From assembly GCF_042453785.1 (NCBI RefSeq), contig NC_091663.1:37035001-37099000 (forward strand): DNA of 64,000 bases. The letters run 5' to 3'. The notes under the pieces are model-generated. The model saw only the letters and a program-made list of their open reading frames with translations. It was not told where the DNA came from and searched no databases. A program made the translations under genes and the position numbers. How positions within the stretch are numbered: position 1 is the first letter of the stretch; every line of letters starts with the position of its first letter. The DNA comes from Malus domestica (Eukaryota > Streptophyta > Magnoliopsida > Rosales > Rosaceae). This document shows positions 1 to 13,352 of this stretch, piece by piece.

Positions 1-3000
1 CAGGGTACAATTTTATGGTCTTGTCTGTGCTGCTGGCTTTCTCATACAGTGATCTGCTCACTTCTGGGTCTGTAACTGTATCTGCCTCCCCATGCAACAC
101 GAAGAATGGTAGCCTCACCTGCCCAAATGAATCCCAAAAATCAACGCTAATCGGGTCAATTAGCAATCTAAGTAGTCTAGCATTATTACTGAATCAACTC
201 AGCAGACGAAGGTTAGACCAGTTGGCCAGCATAGTGTGTCGGTCAAAATATATTGAATAAAATGGAAGCGAAAATACCTCATGCAAAGTGTCTTCAAGGG
301 TCATGCTAGTTCTCAGCATTTCCAGTGCTGTTTTAAGCCTTGGCCTGTCTTGATATATCAGTTTGTTGGTCCTTATCTGAAAGGGACACCATCTAAACAT
401 TTAAACTCGATCCATTTCCATCTAACATTTCGAAAAAAAAAAAGTTACAAATTTGAGGCTATCTCGTTCCAGCAGCTTTCGCAAAAGATTCACTTTCGTT
501 CCCGTATTTTCGATTGCATCAAAATTGGTATTGAGTTTTGCAAATTGTACAAATCCGAGAGAATCGTTAAACTTCTGTTAGGGTAAATTTGACGGACTCG
601 TAGAAGGAACGTTTTTGGATTGGTACAAAATTTAGAGTAGAGTTAATTGTCACCTTTTCGCGCTTTACAGGATCTTTGAAGGCATAGTCAATGACGTCCT
701 TGGTGGGTACTATCTTCCATTTGGGAATAATCTCCTCCACTCTGGTTAATACATTGATCACCAGCGGGTGTGGCTTGACCTTTTCTGATATCTACCAAAA
801 TATTAGACGCAAAAAAAAGGGTCAGTTTAATTTGGTGAACCAAGCTTCACCAACAAAACCAAATCCAAACTTACACGCAAATTGGGATACAACTTGGCTG
901 CTGAAGGAATCAGCAGCACCCCCTGCTAATCACCGATCACGACTGGATACGTGTCGAAGTTGTTGATTGGACACGTGTCCAGCCGTAATTGGGGATCAGC
1001 AGGGCGTGCTACTAATTCTTCAGCAACCAAGTTCCGTTCCGCAAAGTGTGAGCAAAACTTCAGCCCGATGGTCGGATTAGGTGAGTAGAACTTACACACG
1101 AAATAACTAAACGTAAAATGTAATGTGTGTTACTATTACCTTACACATGGGTGCAACAAGAACAGCACCATTCCAGAATGTGGGATCCTTCTTGTGAAGC
1201 AACAGGGAAACTGCCCCTCCCATGGATTCTCCATACAAAAATCTGCACTTGTCCCGGTACTCCTCCTCCGCTGCGATACCATTTTAAAATCGCTTTCATT
1301 AAAACTAAAATAACTTTGTATCGTCACACTTAAAAACTTCGTAATTGTATTAGATACTAACCACTAATTGATTTGAAGAATTCATTGCAATCGTTGACTA
1401 TGTTTTCGAACTTCTTGATGTAACATCTAGCCCCTCTCGAACGTCCGTGGCCCTCGTAGTCGATTCCAAACACGGCATAGCCCGCGTTAGCTAGGCGAAT
1501 CCCACACTCTATGTACATGACCATAGCACATCGAAGTAATTTATCAATTAATGGTTAACATTAAAATAAAAAAGTAATTAAGGATGTGTATTCAATTGGA
1601 ATTTTGAGGGATTTTAATTATTTTAATGAATCTAAGAGTATTCAATCAGGATTCTAAGTGATTCTCTGAAATTCAGTGTGTATTCAATTAGGATTTTAAG
1701 ATAGTTTATTAAAATCCTTAGAAATTCGGGTGTATTCAATTAAAATTTTAAAGATGTTTATAACATTTCAGGTGTATTCAATTAGAATTAGAATTTAAAG
1801 AATTTGGAAAAGTTGAGGAATTAGAGGGAATTAGAGAGATTTTGTAGTGTATTTTAAGCATCCACAAATCTCGCATCTTCTCATGAGATTTGGAGGAAAT
1901 TGAATCAAAATTTTACATAGAATCTCTACAAATCAATTAATGGGAGTGTATTCAATTGAGAATGTGAGATATTTTAATGGATTTATTAATCCATAGATTT
2001 TTATGGAGTTTAATTGATTTGTAGAGATTACATATAAAATTTTAATTCAATTCCCTTGAAATCTCATGGGAAGATGTGAGATTTGTGGATGATTAAAATA
2101 CACTACGAAATTTCTCAAATTCCCTCAAATTCCTCAACTTTATCAAATTCTTTAAAATCAATTTCTAATTGAATACACCTGAAATGTTATAAACTTCTTT
2201 AAAATCCTAATTGAATACACCCATATTTCTATGGATTTTAATAAACTATCTTAAAATTATAATTGAATACACCTAGCATTTCAGATAATCACTTGAAATT
2301 CTGATTGAATACCCCTAAATTCATTAAAATAATTAAAATCCCAATTGAATACACCCCCATAAACTCTGTAAAAATTCATGAATTTATAAATCTATTAAAA
2401 TCTCTTAAATTTCCAATTGAATAAACGCTCTAAGTCATATCAATATTTAAATACTAGAGACCCTACGGCCCAAAATTTATTTGCCAACTAAAACCAAACC
2501 CGGTTGGCCAAAAATTTCAGCTTAATTTGGGACCTGGTTCATGCGACATGACAGTTGAATGTCTGCATGGAGGGTTACTGTCAATGATGGCCCAAAATAA
2601 TAAATTTGAAAGTAAAAAGCACACCTCACATTATAATTTTCAAATAGCAAATTTAAAGGTCGAAAATGTCTTGACGAGAAAAATTTGCTTTCACATGTAC
2701 TATTTGCAACTGTTTCTGTTGCTATATGTACTTATGTGAGTGCACATGTTGTAAATGCAATTGATATATGACATGCAAGGAGTGTAAATGATGCATGCAA
2801 GTGCTTCTCGTTGCGTACAATATATTTGTTATGTGTCACTTGTTCATCGTTATCAATCTTTATCTAAAAATTAAAAATGTTCATCACCATACCTAATTAA
2901 ATTATTGAGTATGGTTATGCTAAAACAAAGGGAAGGGATTCTCGCTGGATCATTTTCTTGGAAATTCTGTGATCGTGACTGTTCATCCTATATCGTATGA

Positions 3001-5559
3001 TCATAAATCATTTTAAATATAAATATAAATAGTACTTAATGAAAATTAATTGTACAACATACGATAAATGATTGCAATCATAAGATATTCATGATACCCA
3101 AAAAAAAATCCGAAAGGAATCCAATGAGGATCCTATTCCTAAAAAACAGTGGTCAAACATGAGGGCAATTATTTAAGAGAAAGTCTAAAGTAGATAGGAC
3201 GTTTTGATAGCTTATTAATTAACATTATAGACAACGGCAACTGACCGGAAAAGGATGCTTCTTGGAAATCCTAGAGATTCTGTGATAGTGATCATTTATT
3301 GTACATCGTGCGATTAGTTTTCTTTAGATATTATTTATATTTAATTTAAAATTAAAAATTTTAAAATAATTTTTAACCATACAATATACGATGAATGGTA
3401 ACGATCACATGATCCCTAAGATGAAAAAAATCGGCGATAATCCTTTTCCCAACTGACCTACTAAATGCCAGTTATAAAGATTCGATGGGATACATGTAGC
3501 TGAGCTAGAAACTCTCTCCCCTGTTCATAAAAATCGAAGCAAGATAGTGTCCCTCCCAGCACTCACTGTTTCGTGTCTACGTAGAAACTATTTAAAATTC
3601 AACATTTTATCACAAACAGATGAATGCGAGGATCATATCTATCATGACCACTATTTACTGTTCATAATAGCGGAATTTCCTCTAATTTAAGCTATTATAT
3701 ACGACGGCGTAAGTTTAACCCCGTCAGTGATAGTCCAACAAAACTTATCATTTGACCAAAAAAAACACAAACACGTTGTCAGTTGTGCCTCAAATAATTG
3801 AACATTGAACCAGAATGGCAGCAGTCATTCAGTGCAGTAGGCATAGGGAGTAAGAAGAGTGTGGGCAATAATAATCCCGCGTAGGTGGGATAGGACATGA
3901 AAGGGACGGTGCAACACACATGTTTGGCAATGATTTAAGCTTATCCGCGCTGTGTTTCTTTTCTAATTCTTGTCTCCCCTTTGTGAATCGTAACAAATGC
4001 AGGGCACGGATGGCATATGAGACAACAATATCATCAGAATTCACATGCGTCGATTTCCCTATGAGAAATGGTAAGGAGAGACTCTTAAAGTGAAAATTTT
4101 CATGAATTCTTAGCTACCTCATAATTTAACGGTAGTTTTCGTGTCAATATGTTAAAATATTATGCTAAAAACATGAGGTTACAAAGAAATAATTGAATGT
4201 CTTACTTTTGAAAGAGTCTCCTTAGTCTCTTTCCCTATTTACCAAAAGATATTATCATCTTTTGATTCGATAACATAACTGACTAGACATATGCCCTTTT
4301 TGAGAGGCAAATTACTCGATAAAGGTAGTGACTTTCACTCTCGTTTTGTCGTTCTGTGCTTAATTCAACAGCTAGAAAATAATAAAGTACGTTGGGAGAA
4401 AAAAAATTGCAATGATTTAAGCGTATCCGCGCTTTGTTTCTTTTCTAATTCATGTCTCTCCTTTGTGAATCGTAACAAATGCAGAGCACGAATATCATAT
4501 GAGACAACAATATCATTAGAATTCACATGTGCCTATTTCCTTATGAGAAATGGTAAGGAAAGACTCTTAAAAGTGAAACATTTTATGAATTCTTAGCTAC
4601 CTCACAGTTTAACGGTAGTTTTCGTGTCAATATCTTAAAATATTATGCTAAAAACATAAAGTTACAAAGAAATAATTAAAAGTCTTACTTTTAAAAGAGT
4701 CCCCTTAGCCTATTTTCCTATTTACCAAAAGATATTATCATCTTTTGATTTGATAACATAACCGACTAGACATATGCCCTTTTTGAGAGGCAAATTACTG
4801 GATAAATGTAGTGACTTTCACTCTTGTTTTGTCGTTTTGTGCTTAATTCAAAAGCTAGAAAATAATAGAGTACGTTGGGAGAAAAAAATTGCAAAAATCA
4901 CTTTCCTAGGGTTAAAAACCCATCGATTAGCTTGAAAATTATTACCTTGTGAATTGATTTGCCTAATTTTAGGGTATTTTACCTTGAGTGCATTTTTACT
5001 CATCACCATTTAATGTGATGTATGCTCACCATCTTATTTATCACTGTTAGATGAGTTTGAATTTTGATATTTGTGTTTATCTATTATACGAATCTCGAAA
5101 TTCAAACTCATCTAACGGTAATTAATAGAGTGAAAAGCATACACCATATTAAATGATAGTGAGCAAAAATGCTCCCATTTTACCTTTCATGCAGAAAAAA
5201 GGTGGAGATGAAGAAAGGTGAAAGTTACCCTAAAACTTTCTTTCCCGTTTTACCGTTGAAGGGGAAATTACTGTCTTAACACTATAATTAAAAGTTAAAT
5301 GCCAGATTAATTAAAGAAGTAATGGTAATGGAGATTAAGAAAGAAGAAAGAAGGAATGGAAAACGAGGAAGATGAATTATTGAAGATGATATTTAATACC
5401 TCTCATGAAACCGCTGCACTCCATGCCATACCCTGCAACTCCATTAATGAGCACCGGTTAATATCCACGCATGCTCCCATCAAACAGGGATGCAGATTCG
5501 GACGTAACCGAGTTGGTTAGAACAGTGTATTTGCTCGAGTTTGAAAAAAAACAAAAGAA

Positions 5560-5594
<35 letters not shown>

Positions 5595-5828
5595 TACCAT
5601 GGCAAAGAAAAACAAGGGCCTTTGGAGATGAAAAGGGCAACCATCTGCAAGTAAAAAGCTCCACTCCTCTTGAATTCCTTATGTAAACCTTCTCTCATGG
5701 AACAAAATAAACACCATTAATTAGAGAAAACACTATTTATATAAACATAATGTATATATCAACATTGTCTAATTCAAGCAAACACATATATATGTATATA
5801 TACTTACTTCTTGATATTCTCCCTCCAT
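1..5828 (-). CDS. Alpha/beta hydrolase, monoacylglycerol lipase / caffeoylshikimate-esterase-like (3' partial)
   Basis: Eight exons read on the minus strand: 5828-5808, 5691-5598, 5432-5400, 1508-1362, 1270-1140, 791-654, 376-278, 118-<1. Together they give about 260 residues in one continuous phase. The protein starts MEGEYQEKVYIRNSRG. It carries the family blocks LFTCRWLP, LVFLCHGYGMECSGFMR, FGIDYEGHGRSRG, the nucleophile motif GESMGG (Ser, exon 5), IIPKWKIVPTKD and HGEADTVTDP with the expected catalytic Asp. The catalytic His and roughly the last 30-50 residues lie beyond the left edge. Family members hydrolyse monoacylglycerols or related esters, and some act as caffeoylshikimate esterase in lignin synthesis; the substrate here cannot be told. 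Oddities: exon 1 codes for only 7 residues, exon 3 is 33 bp, and intron 3 is 3.9 kb and full of inserted repeats. Confidence 0.9.
1582..2430. mobile_element. 849-bp foldback element (Harbinger/Tourist-like) in hydrolase intron 3
   Basis: The two halves are inverted copies of each other. The left end reads GGATGTGTATTCAATTGGAA and the right end, reversed, GAGCGTTTATTCAATTGGAA. Both are flanked by TAA (1579-1581 and 2431-2433), the 3-bp target duplication typical of PIF/Harbinger elements. Each arm also contains several direct repeats of a GTGTATTCAATTAG-like motif. No coding capacity is seen. The class is inferred from the TSD and termini. Confidence 0.75.
2935..3125. repeat. Small inverted-repeat element, family A copy 1
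   Basis: About 190 bp with inverted ends (GGATTCTCGCTGGATC-like against GAGGATCC-like) around a core with GTTCATCCTATATCGTATGATCA, which reappears inverted near the other end. Two relatives lie at 3250-3450 and 6186-6386. It is a non-coding MITE-like repeat. Confidence 0.55.
3250..3450. repeat. Small inverted-repeat element, family A copy 2
   Basis: Same structure as the 2935-3125 element: a GATTCTGTGATAGTGATCAT arm, a central AT-rich loop (about 3320-3375), then the complementary arm with ATACGATGAATGGTAACGATC. It lies in the same hydrolase intron and is non-coding. Confidence 0.55.
3927..4890. repeat. 482-bp tandem duplication inside hydrolase intron 3
   Basis: Copies at 3927-4408 and 4409-4890 begin with GCAATGATTTAAG and share long stretches, for example GAATTCTTAGCTACCTCA and CATATGCCCTTTTTGAGAGG. 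A third GCAA at 4891 marks the end of copy 2. Differences are scattered single bases, so the duplication is fairly recent. No reading frame is conserved between the copies. Confidence 0.9.
5563..5590. repeat. (GA)n microsatellite beside a splice donor
   Basis: Fourteen GA units within the 165-bp intron 2 of the hydrolase. Read on the minus (gene) strand it is a CT tract starting a few bases after the GT donor at 5597. Confidence 0.9.
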
Positions 5829-6185
5829 GTTCACGCAAGAGAGCAAATTTAAAGAAAAGAAAACGACTCAGAGATCAAATCGATCCCATGTTTTTTATCC
5901 TACTGTGGATCTGTAGTGACGATGATAATTTGGAAAAAGAGAAGGTTGATGAGCGGCAATGTTATAAATTATAATATAATATTAGCCAAAAGAGGGAGAG
6001 ATTCTGAAAGAAGATGGCGAATAAAGTGGAGACTCTGAAACTGATGAGATGAGAGAGAGAGAGAGAGAGAGGGACCGTGGGTACGTGTTTATCTGGAAAT
6101 GTGATTTCTTTTCCGAAACCCAAATTGCGAAATATATGAAATGAAAGAAAGTGTTGATTGGCGTAGCAAAGAGACCAATTAGATT

Positions 6186-6386
6186 CCGAGGATTCTCTCG
6201 ACGATTCTCAAATCGTGTTCATTCATTATATATTGTGTGATCAGTTTTCATCCTATTATATTTATGTTTAATTTTAAATAAAAATATTTAAAATGATTTC
6301 TAATTGCAAGATGTACGATGAACGAACACGATTTCAGGATTTTCAGGATCCTCACAAAGAGGATCGAGAGAGAATCCTCATTCGGG
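6186..6386. repeat. Small inverted-repeat element, family A copy 3
   Basis: Ends are GAGGATTCTCTCGAC and, inverted, GAGAGAGAATCCTC. The interior has the same GTTCATTCATTATATATTG / GTACGATGAACGAACAC arms as the copies in the hydrolase intron. Confidence 0.6.
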
Positions 6387-9187
6387 TGCAAAATCTACAA
6401 AATTTAGCCTCATATTTTTAATTATTTGTTTTTATGTATGAAGTTAGTCATTTTTTTCCTCCAAGGGTTAATGACCTATAATTCTCACCTCAACTTTATA
6501 TTTTGTTAAATTTTTGTATTTCTTTAATATTTTTTTGCATGCTAACAACTTCAGAATTAGTTTTTGTATAATCTATCTTATTTTATTTTATGATTGTTTT
6601 GATGTAAAAAATTCAAATTCTGAAAATTTTCTATGAAACTTTTTATGGATTACATGCAAATGGATGGGTATTTATAAAATTTTGGCGTTGGATCAAATTT
6701 GGATTAATTAATAATATTATTTAAAATGTTGAATTTAAATTTGAGTTGTTGGATTTTATTATTATTGTTAATTGATTAAAATGTATTTTTACCATTGGAT
6801 TTTAAAAGTAACCCAAGGGCGAGGCTCATTGAATCATTACTCAAGAGGAGTGACAACCGTGGGTGGCAACTCTCATGAAATCACATCCACACATTATTTT
6901 AGTCCTATTGTGTGCGGCGCCACACTGGATTAGCCCGCATCAATGGAATTGATGCGCAGGCCCTGCTTTCCGCCTTTTTTACCTGGATTAATTACCATAA
7001 TAGCCCAATTTTCCGGATCTTCCATCTAATTATTCTCATCAAACAATCCGGATTTTTTAAATTTGATTCAACGACTAAAGTTATTATAACTTTTAACGTA
7101 GGCCTGTATTTTTAACCGTTGGATCAAATTTCAAGAGCCCGAATTATTTGATGAAGAAGATTAGATGGAAGATATCCGAAGATGATCAATTTCTCTATTT
7201 TCCACCCAAAATCTTTTCCACCCTAGGTGGACACAAGACCCAAATACTTACCACAATCACAAAATCTTGTTTTGTCCACCCCATAATACACCCCTTTCGA
7301 TATTCTTTTCAAATTTTACTTATATATAACGAGTTTAATATCTAATTATAGATAATTTACTAATAGTTAATCGGAAAGTCACTTCCTCCATTGTCGCTTC
7401 ATTTGGACCCAAAAAGAAAAATGTCTTTTCCTCCATTGTTGTTTGTATAAAAAAAATAAGCATTAGAGTCGTAATAATTATGTGTTTCGACGTTTATCCA
7501 AAAGTGCATCACGAGTCGTGAAAAAGTTGATAGTAAAATTCACGGAAAAAAGAAAGAAATTTCCTCAAAAAGGTATAATTTGTATAGCTGTATGTAAGGA
7601 AGCACCATCTTTTGCTTTGATACCTATTTATTAGGAAAACTAATGAAAATAATCTGAAAAATTATGAGTTTTAAAGATAAGGACAAAATAAATGATTAAG
7701 AGAATAGTACCAAGATTAACTTTTTAGTGTAAAAAATATAATTTTTCGTTAAAATAAATAGTACCAGAAAATTTTCGTTAAAATTCTCTTTATTTATTTG
7801 TGTCACCAACCAAGCACCAAACTTTTTAAAGTCATTTGATATAGTTGCTTTGTACATAGTTAAATTTATAACATCATTTGATTTTTAGGGCACTATTTTC
7901 TACTTTAGGTACCAAGAGATTTTGATAAGACTTTAAAATGACTTCAGGGTGACCATCTACCATTTCTACTTTAGGGTGCCCTGTTTAATTTTGAGTGGCG
8001 ATAAGTCCACCAAACAGTACCTTTTTTTACCCACCTTATATTTTTAGTTACGTTTTTTGAAACTGTATTTTAATTTTACTTTCTAAAACTCAAAATCCGT
8101 TTCGCTTCGACTTGTGGACTCTCTCTTCTTCCTTAAACTTATAAATCGCGTCTTAAAACATATGTAAGATCCAACACTCAATAAGACTATGCCTCATGTG
8201 CAATAAATTTGATTATAAATCTCCATGAGTTAACTTCTAACAATCAGAGAATATTAAGTTAAAAAAATTGAAGAGATGAAAAAAAAAAATTAGCCTGCAC
8301 ATCCAACTTAAACGCACATAAGAAACTAACAGTAAGACATTGTGGAGCTAATTTTGAGTTTTATTGAGACGACTTTCAAGTTTCAGGGAGCAAAATGAAA
8401 TCAAAATCGAGTTCTAGGATGCAAAGTGGAACAAACTACCATTTTCAGAAAGTAAAGTGACGATTTTTAAGTTACATAGAGCAAAATGAGATTAAAATCG
8501 AGTTTCAAGGGACATAGCTAAAAATAAACCTTATTTCTAATATCGGCCTAACCCTCACAAATACTTTGATAATAAATTTGATAATCTTTCATAAATACTT
8601 TGATATTTCACCAACCGCATAACCCTCACAACCAAAATAGGAACCAAATTATTGAGTCGTCACCTAAACAGTTGACCTTGTATTCGTTCATTCAAGCAGA
8701 GACCGACTGCTCATGCTTTCTTCATAAATAAAATTAGGTTAACAGGTAGAGAAGATAGTCACTCACCATCTGTCAAATAAAAAGCCTAGGCCCTCATTGG
8801 TTCCTAATTACCAAATTACAACCTATATCATCTGCTTATTGTTAATACTTACATATCAAGCAGGAATCGTATCGAAGCCAACTCAAACAAAATCAACGAT
8901 GCACGAAAACGCACTGTTCAAGTGTAAATAGTTATTTTATGCACTTGGTTTTGAGATGGTATGAACCTACGCGGAGTAGAAACTCCATCTTTTATGCAAT
9001 CACAAATAGACTTACAGAAAAACGAAGATAAAAGCTCTATAATATTGCAGTAATGTCTAAGTTGACTAATTATAAACAGAGATTTGTCTATTCTTTCGTG
9101 TGTGTTTTTTGGTTCTTTTTGGTTTTTCGGGTATCAGTGTGTACAGTGCTCACCTGGTTTAGTTTCACCCATTATTCAAAGACTCAG

Positions 9188-9835
9188 GCCTGATTTGGTA
9201 CTGAGTTAATTATGAAAAAAGTGAGTATAAAAAAAAGCTAAGAGCTTTTTTGTATTTGGTAAACATCCAGCTTCAGTTTTTTTTTTCACAATTTTAGGTG
9301 AAAAAAAAGCCAAAAACACAAAGCTGCAAAACCCAGCTTTGAAAAACAGATTTTTTTTCACATATGTTTTACATAAAAGTTTACCAAACACCATAATACT
9401 GCTGTTTTTTTTAAAGCACTTTTACAAAAAAGTTTACCAAACAGTGCTGCTTTATTTCACAGCACAGCAGAAACAATTTTTTTTCAAAGCACAACAATAC
9501 CAAACCAGCCCTTAGCACTGAGGTGATTCTGAAAAAAATGGGTATAAAAAAAAGCTGTGAGCTTTTTTGTGTTTAGTAAACATTCAGCTTCAGCTTTTTT
9601 TCTCACAGTTTTGGGTGAAAAAAAAACCAAAAAACACAAGCTGCAAAACCCAGCTTTGAAAAACTGGCTTTTTTTCACATCTGTTTTACATAAAAGTTTA
9701 CCAAATACTATAATACTGTTTTTTTTTTCAAAAGCGCTTTTACATAAAAGTTTACCAAACACTCTGCTGCTTATTCTCACAACACAACAGAAGCAGTTTT
9801 TTTTCTAAACACAACAATACCAAACCAGCCCTGAA
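9188..9835. mobile_element. Two tandem copies of a terminal-inverted-repeat element
   Basis: Copies at about 9188-9512 and 9516-9832 (period about 317) share GGTATAAAAAAAAGCT-like, CAAAACCCAGCTTTGAAAAA and ACATAAAAGTTTACCAAA segments. Ends resemble GGCTGGTTTGGTATTG and its inverse. This is typical of short non-autonomous DNA transposons. The left end of the second copy seems lost in the join. Confidence 0.65.
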
Positions 9836-10178
9836 GGGGTGTATCGGTTGAAGGGCATTCATTCTCGATTAAGTATGCATTAAAAGGAACGTCTGCAACA
9901 ACACTGAATCTTTATTATCCCCTCTACTGGTGTACAAACCAAACAAAAAACTGAAAGGCATACAAAATAATTGAATCGTCAATCAACAGTCGCTTGGTTC
10001 ATAGACGCTAAACCTATAGACATAACAGAAAGCATTTCTTTGCTTAGTCATAACTAATGCTAGTGACACAGACAAATGGATCTAAGCAGGGGATGAAAAA
10101 GGAAAGTACATGATGTAAGGAGAGGAGAACAACCTCCTCTCGGATGCTCTCCTCCGCAGTTTTCCACCAAGAGGTATT

Positions 10179-11565
10179 TCAAATTGCTCTAGCATAGTCA
10201 GTGGCAACTTTGAAAGCAGACACCAGACAAGCCATAGGAATCACCTGCGTCCAGCTTCGTGTCATAGCGGCAATGGCTCCCCCTGCTACTGCACCAGCAA
10301 CCAAACCATTCACCTGCCAGAAGGGGGAAAAGTACAGTTCTTTTAGCAGGCCATCATGCTTCTGCACATCATATTATTCTTCAGGTTATTATTGTCCTAC
10401 TCCTACATATGCAAGAATATCAACGAGCGTGTCGAGCGATAAACATACAATCACAATCATACAAAAAAGTAAGCTGCCATTTCATGGGATTTCAGAGTTT
10501 TAAAGCTTGCTTGACATGTCCTTTAGCTTAAAGAATTAGCATTTCAAACTTTATTCTTTAGAGACTCAATGAAGATACAAAATCCGGTTGCACCACCAAT
10601 ATAGACAAATTATCAAGTGCAACCTTTGCAAGTTTTACATAGAAATCCACTATCCAGCTGGCTAGCTGGTGAATCTGGTGTTGCCAGGAAATATGTTAAT
10701 GCAGCAGCAATGGTGTGTCCCGGATACAATATAGAACCCGAGTGCAAGAGCTTATGAGCAATGCAAGTTGGATTACATTGCGCAAATTACTAACAAGCGC
10801 TTCGTTTGAATTAGTAACCATAATCACGATTATCGTTATTTGGACTTTCCAAAAGCACATTTAGATCACAATGACTTTCCAAAAATTGGGTTTCTTCCTA
10901 AAACACAGATTACACACATTCGAAGGCAATGTCGATGGATATACTCACTAACCCAATCACTCTTTCCCCGATATCTTTGAAGCCCGCAATGAGTAACAGT
11001 ACATATCCCAGCAACGAGTCCTGCAACCCAATGCCGCTCAGAACATAACAAACAGAAAACAAAAACAAAAACAAGCAGCAGGATTTATACATCTGAGCTT
11101 TACCATATTGCACTCCACACGCTCCAGCGGACCTCGCCTGCTCACGGAACCAAAGCAAACGTATAACTCTAAGGTTTTACTAACAACACAAAGACAACAT
11201 ATTTTTTCACGAAAGAATCTGTACCACGAAAGCCGCCTGAGCTGCTCCAGTCAAGCCTAAATCCGCGGCAAAAAGATACAGTGTAAAAAACCCAAAATTA
11301 ATTTGCCATTTTTAAGCTAAGAACAATTGAAAAGTTCGGAACTTTACCTTGTTTACGAGCATCGTGGGGACCGGAACACAAGCCCCAAATTGCACCGGCC
11401 TGAAATTAATGGGATTTTAGAACAAAGAACTTGGGAGAAATAGAAATTAGAGTAGATTGTTTTCCACTTGAGTTCGGAAGGGGTTGGGTTTACCGTTCCG
11501 ATGCGGAGGATGGAATCGACGGCGACGGAGGAGCAGGGCACGACGTCGTACGGCTCTCCCTCCAT
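10179..11565 (-). CDS. OEP16-4: Outer envelope pore protein 16-4 (Tim17/22/OEP16 family)
   Basis: Six exons on the minus strand: 11565-11494, 11399-11348, 11256-11225, 11138-11105, 11020-10953, 10313-10179, giving 130 residues, close to the size I recall for plant OEP16-4. Diagnostic blocks are VPCSSVAVDSILRIGT, IWGLCSGPHDARKQG, GLQRYRGKSDWV and NGLVAGAVAGGAIAAMTRSW. The Gly/Ala-rich helices repeated through the protein are the Tim17/Tim22/OEP16 signature of small membrane channels. OEP16 members sit in the plastid outer envelope, and related ones in mitochondria; the transported solute of form 4 is not settled. It is head-to-head with RPL22, with 374 bp between start codons. Confidence 0.9.
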
Positions 11566-11895
11566 CTATCAGTTCCGCTCCCGCTTTCCGAAGCAAAATA
11601 CTCAGTTACTCAGGTGCCGAAACGACGCCGTGGACCCATGACTCGTCGGAAGTAATCCGAGACGAAACGAAACGTGGGAAGAGAAACCACCAATACGACA
11701 GCGTTAAACCCATCTGGGCTTATGAGATTATTGGGCCGGGTAGACAGGCCCAGACGTGTTTGTAGCTAAGTCTTATACTCGGGCTTTGGGCCCTTACCCG
11801 AAATATAAAATAAAAACCCGCGAATCCAAAACCCTAGCACCTTTTATTCTACTGAGAGCTAAGAGCTAACCCTAACATACGCAGCTCCCACACGC

Positions 11896-11930
<35 letters not shown>

Positions 11931-11939
11931 GAAGCAAAG
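11566..11939. promoter_or_regulatory. Bidirectional OEP16-4 / RPL22 promoter with site II and telo-box motifs
   Basis: TGGGCC site II motifs lie at 11732-11737 and 11787-11792, with an inverted one (GGCCCA) at 11747-11752. Telo-box-like motifs lie at 11829-11836 (AAACCCTA) and 11868-11875 (AACCCTAA). Site II plus telo-box is the known architecture of plant ribosomal-protein promoters. A (GA)n tract at about 11896-11932 forms the RPL22 leader just before its ATG. Confidence 0.8.

Positions 11940-13352
<1,413 letters not shown>

Larger units (their letters stand above)
5829..10178. other. Intergenic region, repeats only
   Basis: No convincing gene is seen here. A (GA)n tract at about 6053-6072 may lie in the hydrolase promoter or leader. 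The rest is AT-rich DNA with an inverted-repeat element at 6186-6386, a second one at about 7000-7190 (related to 22900-23130), a dispersed repeat at 7655-7800 and the tandem element at 9188-9835. Short open frames here lack family similarity, introns of the right phase and coding composition. Confidence 0.7.

Noticed and set aside
5471-5698. Small frames with GA-encoded Arg-Glu or Ser-Leu runs
   Set aside because: Produced by the (GA)n microsatellite; only the in-phase part upstream of the donor at 5597 belongs to the hydrolase. The same applies at 47447-47680 and 53744-53935.
10201-10503. 100-residue plus-strand frame
   Set aside because: Antisense to OEP16-4 exon 6 and its intron.
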